This document shows positions 1 to 8,909 of a stretch of DNA of 42,103 nt, piece after piece. The DNA is taken from the NCBI GenBank assembly GCA_001829625.1, contig MIBW01000005.1, forward strand, positions 1,242-43,344, given 5' to 3'. Position 1 is the first letter of the stretch, and every line of letters begins with the position of its first letter. The DNA comes from Sulfurimonas sp. GWF2_37_8. Lineage in GTDB: Bacteria > Campylobacterota > Campylobacteria > Campylobacterales > Sulfurimonadaceae. The notes beneath the pieces were generated by a model. That model was given only the letters and a program-made list of their open reading frames with translations. It ran no database searches and had not been told where the DNA came from. Position numbers and translations under genes: made by a program.

Positions 1-2
1 CC

Positions 3-587
3 TATGCAAAAACTTCTGTTGATATAGGAGACACAACCATTTTAGGCGGCCTCTCTTACGCAAAAGGAAGCTCACGCCTTGACCATACCCAAGATGAAAC
101 GGGAGCACACGCATTTAGCGGAGACAGCATACTTTATGGAGCGGACTTAGTTGTGAAACACTTTTTTGATTCATACAGCTCTTTGACTTGGCAAAGTGAA
201 TGGCTCAGTAGAAATATGGACGGAACGCAGTACAGCATCGACGATACAACACTTCTTGCCACACCTGTTGCGCTCACAAAAAAACAAAGCGGACTTTACA
301 CACAACTTGTTTATGCTTATGACAAAAACTGGAAAACTGGTGTGAGATATGATACTATTTATCAAAACGACATTGAAAAAAGTGCGGGCTTACCTGCGTT
401 TGCACCACAAAACTTAGACAAATACTCGGCTATGGTTGAGTACCACACAAGCGAATTTGCAAGATTTAGATTGCAGTACGACAGAAACAATGCACTTTTC
501 AACGCAGATGATGAACGCCAACAAGTAGACACGATTATGCTACAAGCAAATATCTCTATCGGTGCACACGGAGCCCATAGTTTTTAG
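3..587 (+). CDS. Outer-membrane beta-barrel / zinc-associated porin or receptor, C-terminal part (5' truncated by window edge)
   Basis: Open frame runs from window start (YAKTSVDIGDTTILGGLSYAKG...) to the stop at 587; alternating beta-strand pattern and terminal F (GAHGAHSF); directly upstream of znuA/znuB-like genes. Confidence 0.65.
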   Translation, partial: YAKTSVDIGDTTILGGLSYAKGSSRLDHTQDETGAHAFSGDSILYGADLVVKHFFDSYSSLTWQSEWLSRNMDGTQYSIDDTTLLATPVALTKKQSGLYTQLVYAYDKNWKTGVRYDTIYQNDIEKSAGLPAFAPQNLDKYSAMVEYHTSEFARFRLQYDRNNALFNADDERQQVDTIMLQANISIGAHGAHSF

Positions 588-618
588 TAAAAACGCACGG
601 CGGTCATCTCTTTTGACG

Positions 619-711
619 CACGGAGATTCCGCATCAAGTGCGGAATGACGGGAGTGTGTTTGGAATGACGGGTTTTTCGTCACCCTGAACTTCGGTTCTC
701 GGGTCTCCGTG
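619..711. repeat. Composite inverted-repeat intergenic element with CACGGAGA...TCTCCGTG termini, containing ATTCCGCACTTGATGCGGAAT palindrome
   Basis: Perfect 8-bp terminal inverted repeat (619-626 / 704-711); internal hairpin ATTCCGC-ACTTGAT-type; related copies at ~21398 and ~27145. Confidence 0.6.
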
Positions 712-750
712 GGTAAATACAGTTATTCTTATACAAAAAAAGGACACTTT

Positions 751-1626
751 ATGAACAAATTTTACTTTCTTTTTTTACTTCCATTCTCACTTTATGCGCA
801 CTTAAATATTGCCGTGAGTTATCCTTTTATTGGCGCAATTACCAAAAGTATTGGCGGGGAACACATTGAGACCGTTGTACTTGCAAAAGGAAACTGGGAT
901 CCTCACTTTGTAGTGCCGCGTCCTTCACTCATTGCCAAAATGAGAAACGCCGATGCACTTATCATGAACGGTGCGCAGCTTGAAATCGGCTGGTTGCCTC
1001 CGCTTATAAACCGTGCGGCAAATCCAAAAACGCAGCCTAACGCTCCAACATTTTTAAATCTTTCGCACCATGTAGAGCTCATTTTAAAACCAACAAATGT
1101 GGACAGAAGCGGTGGTGACGTGCATCCTGATGGCAATCCCCATTTTCACCTTGCTCCTGAAAATATTTTGATTTTAGCCAAAACAATTGAGGAGTTTCTC
1201 ATCTCAATCGACCAAGAGCACAAAACAATTTATGAAGCCAATTATGCTGCGTTTACTGAAGAATGGAGTAAAAATATAGCGATTTGGAAAACAAAAATGG
1301 CTGAAAAAAAAGGCAAAAAAGTTATCCAGTTTCACGACAACTTGGCGTATTTTAATATGACATACGGGCTAGAGAGCATCGGCACAATCGAACCGCTTCC
1401 TGGGATTCCGCCAAGTTCTCGCCACACTTTAGCGCTTATAGAACTCATCAAAAAAGAAAACCCGTGCTGCGTTTTGCATGATGTTTACCACTCCACAAAA
1501 ACAGCTGCGTTTATCGGTGAAAAGACAGGCCTCCCGATAGTCATTATGCCCCACGATGTAGGTGCGCTAGAGAGCATAGAAGATTTAAAATCTTTGTTTG
1601 ATTATCTCACGGGAGCAATCAAATGA
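751..1626 (+). CDS. znuA: Metal (zinc/manganese) ABC transporter substrate-binding protein, ZnuA-like
   Basis: Signal peptide MNKFYFLFLLPFSLYA; SBP family features (AVSYPFIGAI, NGAQLEIGWLPPL, HPDGNPHFHLAPEN, ESIGTIEPLPGIPPSSRH). Confidence 0.8.
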   Translation: MNKFYFLFLLPFSLYAHLNIAVSYPFIGAITKSIGGEHIETVVLAKGNWDPHFVVPRPSLIAKMRNADALIMNGAQLEIGWLPPLINRAANPKTQPNAPTFLNLSHHVELILKPTNVDRSGGDVHPDGNPHFHLAPENILILAKTIEEFLISIDQEHKTIYEANYAAFTEEWSKNIAIWKTKMAEKKGKKVIQFHDNLAYFNMTYGLESIGTIEPLPGIPPSSRHTLALIELIKKENPCCVLHDVYHSTKTAAFIGEKTGLPIVIMPHDVGALESIEDLKSLFDYLTGAIK

Positions 1627-2363
1627 TGGACATTTTACTCGTTCCGATACTTCTAGTCGTCATCTTAGTTATGCTGCATTCCTACTTTGGTATGGGCATT
1701 CTTAAACGCGGCATTATCTTTACCGACCTAGCCATTGCACAGTTTGCGGCGCTGGGTTCATCTATTAGTCTGGGCTATTTTCATCATGAGTATTTCTACA
1801 TCTTAACCCTGAGTTTTGCGCTTTTAAGTGCGTTTCTCATTGCTTTTGCCTCACAAAGAGAACTCAAACTCGAAGCTTTTATAGGTATTTTGTACGTTTT
1901 AGGTGCTAGCGGCATCATGATGGTTTTGGCAAATTCTGCTGAGGGAATGGAGCATTTCAAGTCTCTTTTAGCAAGTGACATACTTTTTACACCTCTTGAT
2001 GAAGTACTCAAAAGTGCCCTCATTTACGCCCTTATCTCGTTAGCACTTTGGAAGGTTTACCCAAGACTTACAGGTTTTGTCAAAGAGCTTGCGTTTTTCT
2101 CTCTGCTCGCACTCACGGTCACCTCTTCCGTCGCGTTAGCAGGTGTGTTAGTAGTGTTTGTTTTACTTATAGCACCTGCACTTATGGCGACTTCACTCCA
2201 TCTCAAACGCCCTCTTTTAGGCAGTTTTATCTTTGGCTGGAGCTTTAGCATTGCGGCTATTGTTGCTTCTTACTATTATGATTTGCCAACGGGTTACACC
2301 ATAGTTTTTTTAGGTGCTTTTCTTAGTGCTTTACTGGTTTTGGTCACTTCCAAAAAAGCTTAA
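1623..2363 (+). CDS. znuB: Metal ABC transporter permease, ZnuB-like
   Basis: Multi-TM ABC-3 family permease pattern; overlaps the end of the znuA-like gene by 4 nt. Confidence 0.8.
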   Translation: MMDILLVPILLVVILVMLHSYFGMGILKRGIIFTDLAIAQFAALGSSISLGYFHHEYFYILTLSFALLSAFLIAFASQRELKLEAFIGILYVLGASGIMMVLANSAEGMEHFKSLLASDILFTPLDEVLKSALIYALISLALWKVYPRLTGFVKELAFFSLLALTVTSSVALAGVLVVFVLLIAPALMATSLHLKRPLLGSFIFGWSFSIAAIVASYYYDLPTGYTIVFLGAFLSALLVLVTSKKA

Positions 2364-2379
2364 CCTGCTCCTCAAGCTT

Positions 2380-2412
2380 CCTCTTATATAATTCTTTTCA
2401 CATTATAAGAGG
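2380..2412. promoter_or_regulatory. Inverted repeat CCTCTTATA-N15-TATAAGAGG overlapping a TATAAT and the Shine-Dalgarno of the next gene
   Basis: Perfect 9-bp arms (2380-2388, 2404-2412); AGAGG lies ~8 nt before the TTG start at 2421. Confidence 0.5.
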
Positions 2413-2420
2413 TTTGAAAA

Positions 2421-2741
2421 TTGAACTACCCAAACGAATGGACCCAAAAAGAGTATCTACAGAACAAGGTCAAACTTGAAAAAGAAGGAGTGGCGGTTGT
2501 TCTCATCGACACAATCCTCTCCCCGATAGAAAAAGCAGACACGCATACTTACAATCCTTTTGAGTTAAAAAATTATCCCCACGGTAGTGTTTTTGTCTTT
2601 TATTGCGACAGCGGAAAGTCCTCTCTTGACCGCTTAGGAGAGTATAAACAAAAGTTTCCAATGATGCACTGTATTTCCCTCAAAGGCGGTAGAGGTTATT
2701 GGAGAAAGAATATGATGCTGATGGAAGAAGATGTACTCTAA
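2421..2741 (+). CDS. Rhodanese-like domain protein (TTG start)
   Basis: VFVFYCDSGKSS-like active-site loop and LKGGRGYW tail typical of rhodanese domains. Confidence 0.65.
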   Translation: MNYPNEWTQKEYLQNKVKLEKEGVAVVLIDTILSPIEKADTHTYNPFELKNYPHGSVFVFYCDSGKSSLDRLGEYKQKFPMMHCISLKGGRGYWRKNMMLMEEDVL

Positions 2742-3057
2742 ACATGACAAACTTTTGGCAGAGTTCAGCCTTTGCTTGCATGAAAAACGTTACTACGACG
2801 CGCATGAAGCACTTGAAGTCCTATGGTTTCCACGGCGTTTTGAAGATGATGCGCAGGTGTATCTTCTCAAAGGATTTATCAATGCCAGTGTCTCTTTTGA
2901 GCTTATCAAACGCGGTCGATATGAGCCAAGTAAACGTGCCTGGAAAAACTATCTCAAATATAGACAACTTCTCTATAAAGTACCCTCTGTTCATGCAAAT
3001 ACTTACCATGCGATAAGCCGTCACCTCGATACGCTTTACAATTTGAAGCAGATTTGA
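2731..3057 (+). CDS. DUF309 domain-containing protein
   Basis: Motif YYDAHEALEVLWFPRR...LLKGFINASVSFELIKRGR resembles DUF309; overlaps the preceding gene. Confidence 0.7.
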   Translation: MYSKHDKLLAEFSLCLHEKRYYDAHEALEVLWFPRRFEDDAQVYLLKGFINASVSFELIKRGRYEPSKRAWKNYLKYRQLLYKVPSVHANTYHAISRHLDTLYNLKQI

Positions 3058-3109
3058 TTTAACTGATGTTACATTTTATGGCTATAATTCCACCAAAAAA
3101 AGGATTTGT

Positions 3110-3961
3110 ATGGATGCGATAGCCCAAACGCAAGAAGTTGCTCAAGTTGCGGCTACTACTGTAAACAAGTATTCTGATCTTGCTCTTGCATATACGAGCG
3201 AATATGGACTCAAACTTTTAGGTGCTTTGCTTATCTTTATTATCGGTAAATGGGTTATAAAAAGAGTGACGAAGGTCATCAGCACATTTATGCACAAAGC
3301 AAATGTTGATGAAACGCTCTTAGAGTTTGCTTCAAGCCTTATCTACTTCTTACTTTTGCTTATGGTCATTATGGCGTCACTCAATGCTTTGGGTGTCAAC
3401 ACAACCTCTTTTATCGCTGTTCTTGGTGCTGCTTCTTTGGCTGTGGGTCTTGCACTCAAAGATGCACTCTCCAACATCGGTGCAGCAGTGCTTATCATCG
3501 TCTTTCGCCCTTTTGGGATTGGAGATACCATTGATGCAGCTGGAGCAACAGGAAAAGTGATAAAAATTTCTCTTTTCTCTACAACGATAACTCCTGCGGA
3601 TAATAGAGCTATCATCATCCCAAACTCTGCTATCATCAGTGGCAATATCACAAACTACTCCTCCCAAACGCAGCGCCGTGTGGATCACACTTTTGGCATA
3701 GGCTATGGGGATGACCTCAAACTCGCAAAAGAGACGCTCATGGAGATAGTCATGGCAGATGCTCGTGTACTTCTAGAGCCTGCACCTTTTGTTGCTGTGA
3801 GCGAACTGGCTGAGAATAGCGTCAACTTCACGGTTCGCTCATGGGTAAAGACGGATGATTATTGGGATGTCTATTTTGATATCACAGAAAAAGTAAAACT
3901 TACATTTGATGAGAGAGGGATATCGATTCCTTACCCTCAAATAGATGTACATCAAAAATAA
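3110..3961 (+). CDS. mscS: Mechanosensitive ion channel, MscS family
   Basis: ALGVNTTSFIAVLGAASLAVGLALKDALSNIGAAVLIIVFRPFGIGDTIDA is the classical MscS TM3/beta domain. Confidence 0.92.
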   Translation: MDAIAQTQEVAQVAATTVNKYSDLALAYTSEYGLKLLGALLIFIIGKWVIKRVTKVISTFMHKANVDETLLEFASSLIYFLLLLMVIMASLNALGVNTTSFIAVLGAASLAVGLALKDALSNIGAAVLIIVFRPFGIGDTIDAAGATGKVIKISLFSTTITPADNRAIIIPNSAIISGNITNYSSQTQRRVDHTFGIGYGDDLKLAKETLMEIVMADARVLLEPAPFVAVSELAENSVNFTVRSWVKTDDYWDVYFDITEKVKLTFDERGISIPYPQIDVHQK

Positions 3962-3980
3962 AACTTACAAAGGAAAAAAA

Positions 3981-4763
3981 ATGAAAAAAATCTTACTACT
4001 CTCTTTAGCTACAGCATCATTTCTCATGGCTGCTGAAAAGATGGACGCATTTATCAGTCACTCTGAATTAGGGTTCAATAAAACAGACGGAAATACCGAT
4101 ACAACTACCCTCAACCTTGATGCAAAAGCAGAAAAAAATTGGGGCAGACACGCAGCAATCGCTTCTATAGATGGGCAGTACGCAAAAAACAAAGGAGTAG
4201 AATCCAAAAATAAATTTGTAGCGGAACTCAACTATGATTATGTGCTCACACATGAGCTTTCACTCAATTATCTTGCGGGATATAAAGATGACAAATTCTC
4301 GCGTTTTGACTACCAAATATACACCGGACCAGGTGCGAAATACCTTGTTTTTAAAGATGATATCCATAATCTCACCTTAGATGGAAACTTACTCTATGCA
4401 AAAGACGCTATCGCGACTGTAAACTACGACGGTGCGGGTGATATTATCGAATATCCAAATCCAGACAATACTGCGACAGTTACTTCAACTCCAAGCTATA
4501 CTGAAAGTTACGCCGCTTACAGACTTAGAGGCGTTTATGAGAGACAACTTTTAGAAAACCTCAAATTTGGACAGGAACTCAGTTATAGAAGTTCATTCAA
4601 AGATCAGGGGAACTTCTTTATCTACTCCAAAACAGGTCTCTCAACGAAACTCTCTACACTTTTCTCAGCAGGTATGAGCTATAAAGTGGATTATGTCAAT
4701 CTTCCAGGGGACAAAGAAAAAGCCGATACGACACTTACTGCCAATCTTATTATGGATTATTAA
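3981..4763 (+). CDS. DUF481 (YdiY-like) outer-membrane beta-barrel protein
   Basis: Signal peptide MKKILLLSLATASFLMAAE; LGFNKTDGNTDTTTLNLDAKAEKNWGRH, typical of DUF481 proteins. Confidence 0.75.
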   Translation: MKKILLLSLATASFLMAAEKMDAFISHSELGFNKTDGNTDTTTLNLDAKAEKNWGRHAAIASIDGQYAKNKGVESKNKFVAELNYDYVLTHELSLNYLAGYKDDKFSRFDYQIYTGPGAKYLVFKDDIHNLTLDGNLLYAKDAIATVNYDGAGDIIEYPNPDNTATVTSTPSYTESYAAYRLRGVYERQLLENLKFGQELSYRSSFKDQGNFFIYSKTGLSTKLSTLFSAGMSYKVDYVNLPGDKEKADTTLTANLIMDY

Positions 4764-4774
4764 GCGAGGAGAAT

Positions 4775-5896
4775 TTACTCCTTATTAAAGCGGTTTACAC
4801 CGCTTCTACTCCATAGCGTGATAAAAACAAAAGCCACAAAAGCCACAAACGCAGCCACCAAAAAGATACTCTGGGGAAAATAATCATACAAATATCCAAA
4901 ACCAAGCGCGCCCAAAAGTCCGCCAAAACCATAGGTAACTCCTGAAAAGAACTGCTGCGCGAGAACTTTATTGGCATAAATCTGGTGTAGATAACTTATA
5001 GAAGCAGAGTAAAAAAGGGCAAAACTCAGGGCATGAAGTGACTGGGTAAAAAAGAGAACTTCAAGGTTTGTCGGATAGAGATAGACCAAAAACCATCGTA
5101 CAACCGCGGATAATGTGGTAATCTGCAACAACAAAACAAGATTAAAACGCAGCAAACGACCTTGAAAAAAAAGCATCAAAATCTCTACTAAAACACCAAA
5201 AGTCCAGAGATAGATAGTCATATCCAAAGTGAGACCGTGATCTGTCTCATAGATAGTAAAGAAGTTGTAAAACGCACCAAAACTCACCTGCATGAGCATA
5301 AGAGCTACCCACAATTTATAATCACTAATGACGGCAATATCGTTGGGAAGTGTCTCTCTTTTCTGAGCGTTTTTATGGACATCTTTGGCTATAAAAAAGG
5401 CCAAGAGTGCAGTCAAAAAGACAAAACTCATCATATAGTAGAGTGCGATTTGTGGTGAAGTGAGGAACTTAACTAGCAAAAGTGCTACGAAAACGAATCC
5501 TATAGAGCCATAAAGGCGTACCTTTCCATATCCCTCTTTTTTGACTACCTCAAGAGCGATGACTTCAACATAAGGAAGTATCAAACTCATCCCTACGCTC
5601 AGCATGACATTGGAGAAAAAAAGTCCCCAAAAGTTATAGAGCATGAGATAAAACGCAACAGAACTTAGAAACATGATGGCAAGTGCAGCGTTAAATCTTT
5701 GGAAGTTCAGCTCCAAACCTTTCGTAAACGCAAAAGGAAGCAAAAAACGCACTAAAGGTGCAGCTGCGAAGATAATACCTATCTCACTGCCGCTATAACC
5801 CACCATCATGAGCACTTTAGGCATAAATATAATATATATCCCAACAATACCAAAATAAAAAAAATAAAAAATGGCTAAAAGAATCTGCATGAGCAA
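4775..5896 (-). CDS. MFS transporter (MFS_1-like / PPP-type)
   Basis: ~12 hydrophobic segments; KVRLYGSIGFVFVALL motif typical of the MFS_1-like family. Confidence 0.8.
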   Translation of the reverse strand: MLMQILLAIFYFFYFGIVGIYIIFMPKVLMMVGYSGSEIGIIFAAAPLVRFLLPFAFTKGLELNFQRFNAALAIMFLSSVAFYLMLYNFWGLFFSNVMLSVGMSLILPYVEVIALEVVKKEGYGKVRLYGSIGFVFVALLLVKFLTSPQIALYYMMSFVFLTALLAFFIAKDVHKNAQKRETLPNDIAVISDYKLWVALMLMQVSFGAFYNFFTIYETDHGLTLDMTIYLWTFGVLVEILMLFFQGRLLRFNLVLLLQITTLSAVVRWFLVYLYPTNLEVLFFTQSLHALSFALFYSASISYLHQIYANKVLAQQFFSGVTYGFGGLLGALGFGYLYDYFPQSIFLVAAFVAFVAFVFITLWSRSGVNRFNKE

Positions 5897-6044
5897 TTAT
5901 AGCACTGAACTAGAAGAGAGTTTTTGTCAAACCTGGATTTTAGGTCAGATTCACGATGATGCAGAGTTGAATATTTCGTTAATTTAAATCCTAAAGAAAT
6001 ATTTTTCAGCTTCTATTTTTTCACTATCTAGCATAAAATAATTT

Positions 6045-6608
6045 TTAATTTAAGTCCGAATCTGCCCAGTATTTTGTCCCTTGTATCGTCGCCTGAAGTG
6101 CCAAACCGTTTTGGGTAAGTTTGTAGATACGTACACCAGGAGCGACCGTCACGGCTGCGTTTAGCGCTCCACCGTCTGCGCCTGCTTTTGCCGCGGCATC
6201 AGCTTGTGCGTTTGCTTCCCAGCCTTGTTCTATGAAGTAATCAAATGCTTTTTTATCTTCAAAAAGAAAGATGATACGAAAATCTTTGACACCCAGACCA
6301 AATCCAAGACCGCCAGAAGCCATATTCATATAAATGGTTTTGCCACTGCCGTTTACTTTGGCAAGACCTTTGCCGCCTTCTGCAGAGAAGAATAATGCGT
6401 TGATACCGAGGTTGCTAAAAGTGGCATAACCATAAGACCTTGCAATCATCTCTTTTGCCTCAGGAGCGTATTTATACAAAAGCCAAAGAGTTTCCTGACT
6501 TGCTTCTTTGCGTTCACTTCGGAGTTTCTCTGGACTTTGACCCGACCAAAATCCCGAAAACATAAACATGGCAAGCAGCAGTGCCGCGATAATACTAATT
6601 TGTTTCAT
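6045..6608 (-). CDS. Lipid-binding SYLF / YSC84-like domain protein
   Basis: ARSYGYATFSNLGINALFFSAEGGKGLAKV...GLGFGLGVKDFRIIFLFEDKKAFDYF matches SYLF features. Confidence 0.75.
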   Translation of the reverse strand: MKQISIIAALLLAMFMFSGFWSGQSPEKLRSERKEASQETLWLLYKYAPEAKEMIARSYGYATFSNLGINALFFSAEGGKGLAKVNGSGKTIYMNMASGGLGFGLGVKDFRIIFLFEDKKAFDYFIEQGWEANAQADAAAKAGADGGALNAAVTVAPGVRIYKLTQNGLALQATIQGTKYWADSDLN

Positions 6609-7987
6609 TTTAACTCCTTTTCTATTGTCTCAATAGTAACACTTTTTTCTATATGTGAAGCAAACTCATCGATGATTTTTTGTTTATACTCTGCAAAATC
6701 ATAACCTTTATAGTTTGGATTGATACTGCGAAAGAGTTTTGTACGAAATCTATTATTGTCAAATATCCCATGGACTATCGTTGCATAAAGATTTCTTTTT
6801 TTGACAAAAAGCTCTTTAATGATGGCATTATGTATCTCGTAGCCTTGAATTTTGTACCCAAAAAGAGAGTAGAGTCCTTTTTTAGTGATAGTTTTTTTGC
6901 CAAAAATGACCTCTGCGTTTATGCGACCGAGACCTTGTATTTTTTTATACGCTGATTCGACGTTGTTTGGATCGAGTATCTGCTCATGAAGCATCTCATA
7001 ACCACCGCTGATGGCTACGAGTTTTTGTTCTTTGGATGTGAGGATATTTTTGAAACCGTTTTCGATAAGCCACTCTAAATCATCCACAACCATCTTGCTC
7101 CCAGGCAAGATAAGCAAGTCACACAAAGAAGCTTCATGTAGGTTGTTGATAAAACGCAGCTCTATCTCTTTATCTGCCAAAAGCGGTTCAAAGTCCGTAA
7201 TATTGCTGATGTTTGGCAGTTTTATAACACCCACGGTGATGATACTCTCTTTGGTATTTTGAGGAGAAGCGAGCATCGACTCTATCGTGTCAAAGCCAAG
7301 ATTAAGCTCTTTGTGAGGTATGACACCCAGTACACGCATACCAAAAAGCTGTTCGATGATCTGCACGCCCTCGTCAAACTCAGCGATATCATTTTGAAAT
7401 TTATCCACGATAACACCGATAACATCTTGTCTGAGTTTTTTTGGCAAGAGTTTATAAACGCCATAGATAGAGGAAAAAAGTGAGCCGTCTTCTACCCCCG
7501 TTACGAGAATAATCTTCGTTTTAAACTCTTGCGCGATATAGATGTTAGAGAGGTCTCGTTTCATAAAACTTTGCTCAACAGGGTTTCCCGCTCCCTCTGC
7601 TACGATACATTCATACTTTTTTGAGAGTTTGACAAAAGCATCTTTGACAAAAGGTTTGAGCATCTGCGTATCTTTGTAGCAACTCCAGATATCCTTTTTG
7701 CCACTGCTTTTACCATGAATGATAAGATCGGTTTTTGTGGGGGATTCTACTTTGAGAAGGACAGGATTCATCAAAAATGAACTTTTGATACCTATCGCTT
7801 CTGCGGCAAAGCACTGTGGTATCGCCATCTCTGCGCCATCATCACTTACCTGTGAATTTTTGGAGGTGCTTTGCGCCTTAAAAGGAGCGACATTGTAGCC
7901 GCGTTTGTGAAGGATATAGGTGAGTGCAAACGCAATACTGGACTTGCCCTCATCATTGCTTGTGCCAAAAATACTAAGTGATCTCAA
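6605..7987 (-). CDS. cobQ: Cobyric acid synthase, CobQ-type
   Basis: SIFGTSNDEGKSSIAFAL, VAPFKAQSTSKNSQVSDDGAEMAIPQCFAAEA, IVAEGAGNP and C-terminal GATase-like domain. Confidence 0.9.
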   Translation of the reverse strand: MRSLSIFGTSNDEGKSSIAFALTYILHKRGYNVAPFKAQSTSKNSQVSDDGAEMAIPQCFAAEAIGIKSSFLMNPVLLKVESPTKTDLIIHGKSSGKKDIWSCYKDTQMLKPFVKDAFVKLSKKYECIVAEGAGNPVEQSFMKRDLSNIYIAQEFKTKIILVTGVEDGSLFSSIYGVYKLLPKKLRQDVIGVIVDKFQNDIAEFDEGVQIIEQLFGMRVLGVIPHKELNLGFDTIESMLASPQNTKESIITVGVIKLPNISNITDFEPLLADKEIELRFINNLHEASLCDLLILPGSKMVVDDLEWLIENGFKNILTSKEQKLVAISGGYEMLHEQILDPNNVESAYKKIQGLGRINAEVIFGKKTITKKGLYSLFGYKIQGYEIHNAIIKELFVKKRNLYATIVHGIFDNNRFRTKLFRSINPNYKGYDFAEYKQKIIDEFASHIEKSVTIETIEKELK

Positions 7988-8119
7988 ACTTCACGACTCC
8001 TTGTGATAACGCTTTAGTAGAAAGTTCTTTTTTTCTAAAGCAAAAAGTGTACTCACTGGAGCTTTTACTGAGATAATGGATAACTCTTTTAGTTGTTAAG
8101 ATACAAAAGAATTTTGCAA

Positions 8120-8160
8120 AACGCAAGAGACTGCCGCGCTACGCTCGCAGTGACGGAGTG
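8120..8160. repeat. Intergenic palindromic repeat of the CGTCACTGCGAGCGTAGCGCGGCAGTC type
   Basis: Antisense of GACTGCCGCGCTACGCTCGCAGTGACGG; second relative at ~25393 (TGTCACTGCGAGTATAGCGCAGCAC). Confidence 0.5.
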
Positions 8161-8246
8161 TTGTTACTGTGAGGTTTTTTAAAGAAACTTTTTCGCTTTG
8201 CAAAAAGCGCTTCGCTTGTTTTTGTAGCTTTAGGGGGTGCATAACA

Positions 8247-8909
8247 TCAGTTATTGATTGAAACCAACCCTTTTATTTTTTTATAAAAATAGTTAAAACT
8301 TGGAGATTTATTGTTGTTAATATCCATCCGTGGAGTGATCTTACTCGCCCAATTGCATTTTTCTGCTCCTATGACACTATAAGGATGTTTTTTTAAGGCT
8401 GAAGAACCTTTCGGATAGATTGCATTTGCAAGAGTTTCCCAAGTTCCACAAATACTGTCATTTGTGTAGGTTGTTAAAATATCTGATTTAGCAGAGGGAT
8501 AAGCATCTTTTATAGCATTGGTATCACCCAGCAACCATGCTTCACCCTCTTCAATTGCAAGGCAAAACAAGGTATTCGGCTTTTGAGTACAGTTCTCTAA
8601 AATAACTACTAATTCTTGTTTAAAGTCTATTAAACATTTTGAATCTAAATCAACTATGACTATAACCACTGCTTGATATGTTTCTCCATAACTAGCATGT
8701 GTTCGTCCAAATCCTGCTAACAATCTTGGCAATTGATTTAATAACACTCTTTTACTAGGGTCAATGGTTTGATTTAAATCTTTCGGTATATGCCCTACGC
8801 CTTTGTATTTATGTATTTTAAATGTGTCATCTGAAGAAATCATTTTAGGCAATAACTCTTGCAACATTATTTCGCCAGATTGATCTTCTATTAGTATCTC
8901 AAAAAACAT
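8247..8909 (-). CDS. DUF4276-like protein (possible TOPRIM-like nuclease partner of AAA ATPase)
   Basis: N-terminal ILIEDQSGE, VVIVIVDLDS and LAIEEGEAWLLGD acidic motifs; starts 1 nt after the AAA ATPase stop. Confidence 0.65.
   Translation of the reverse strand: MFFEILIEDQSGEIMLQELLPKMISSDDTFKIHKYKGVGHIPKDLNQTIDPSKRVLLNQLPRLLAGFGRTHASYGETYQAVVIVIVDLDSKCLIDFKQELVVILENCTQKPNTLFCLAIEEGEAWLLGDTNAIKDAYPSAKSDILTTYTNDSICGTWETLANAIYPKGSSALKKHPYSVIGAEKCNWASKITPRMDINNNKSPSFNYFYKKIKGLVSINN

Noticed and set aside
2699-3016. 105-aa ORF overlapping rhodanese and DUF309 genes in another frame
   Set aside because: Both overlapping frames are recognisable families; this one has no supporting features.
8185-8225. 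Hairpin CGCTTTGCAAAAAGCG near 8190
   Set aside because: Short, AT-rich and near convergent gene ends; possible terminator for the minus-strand module but too weak to call.
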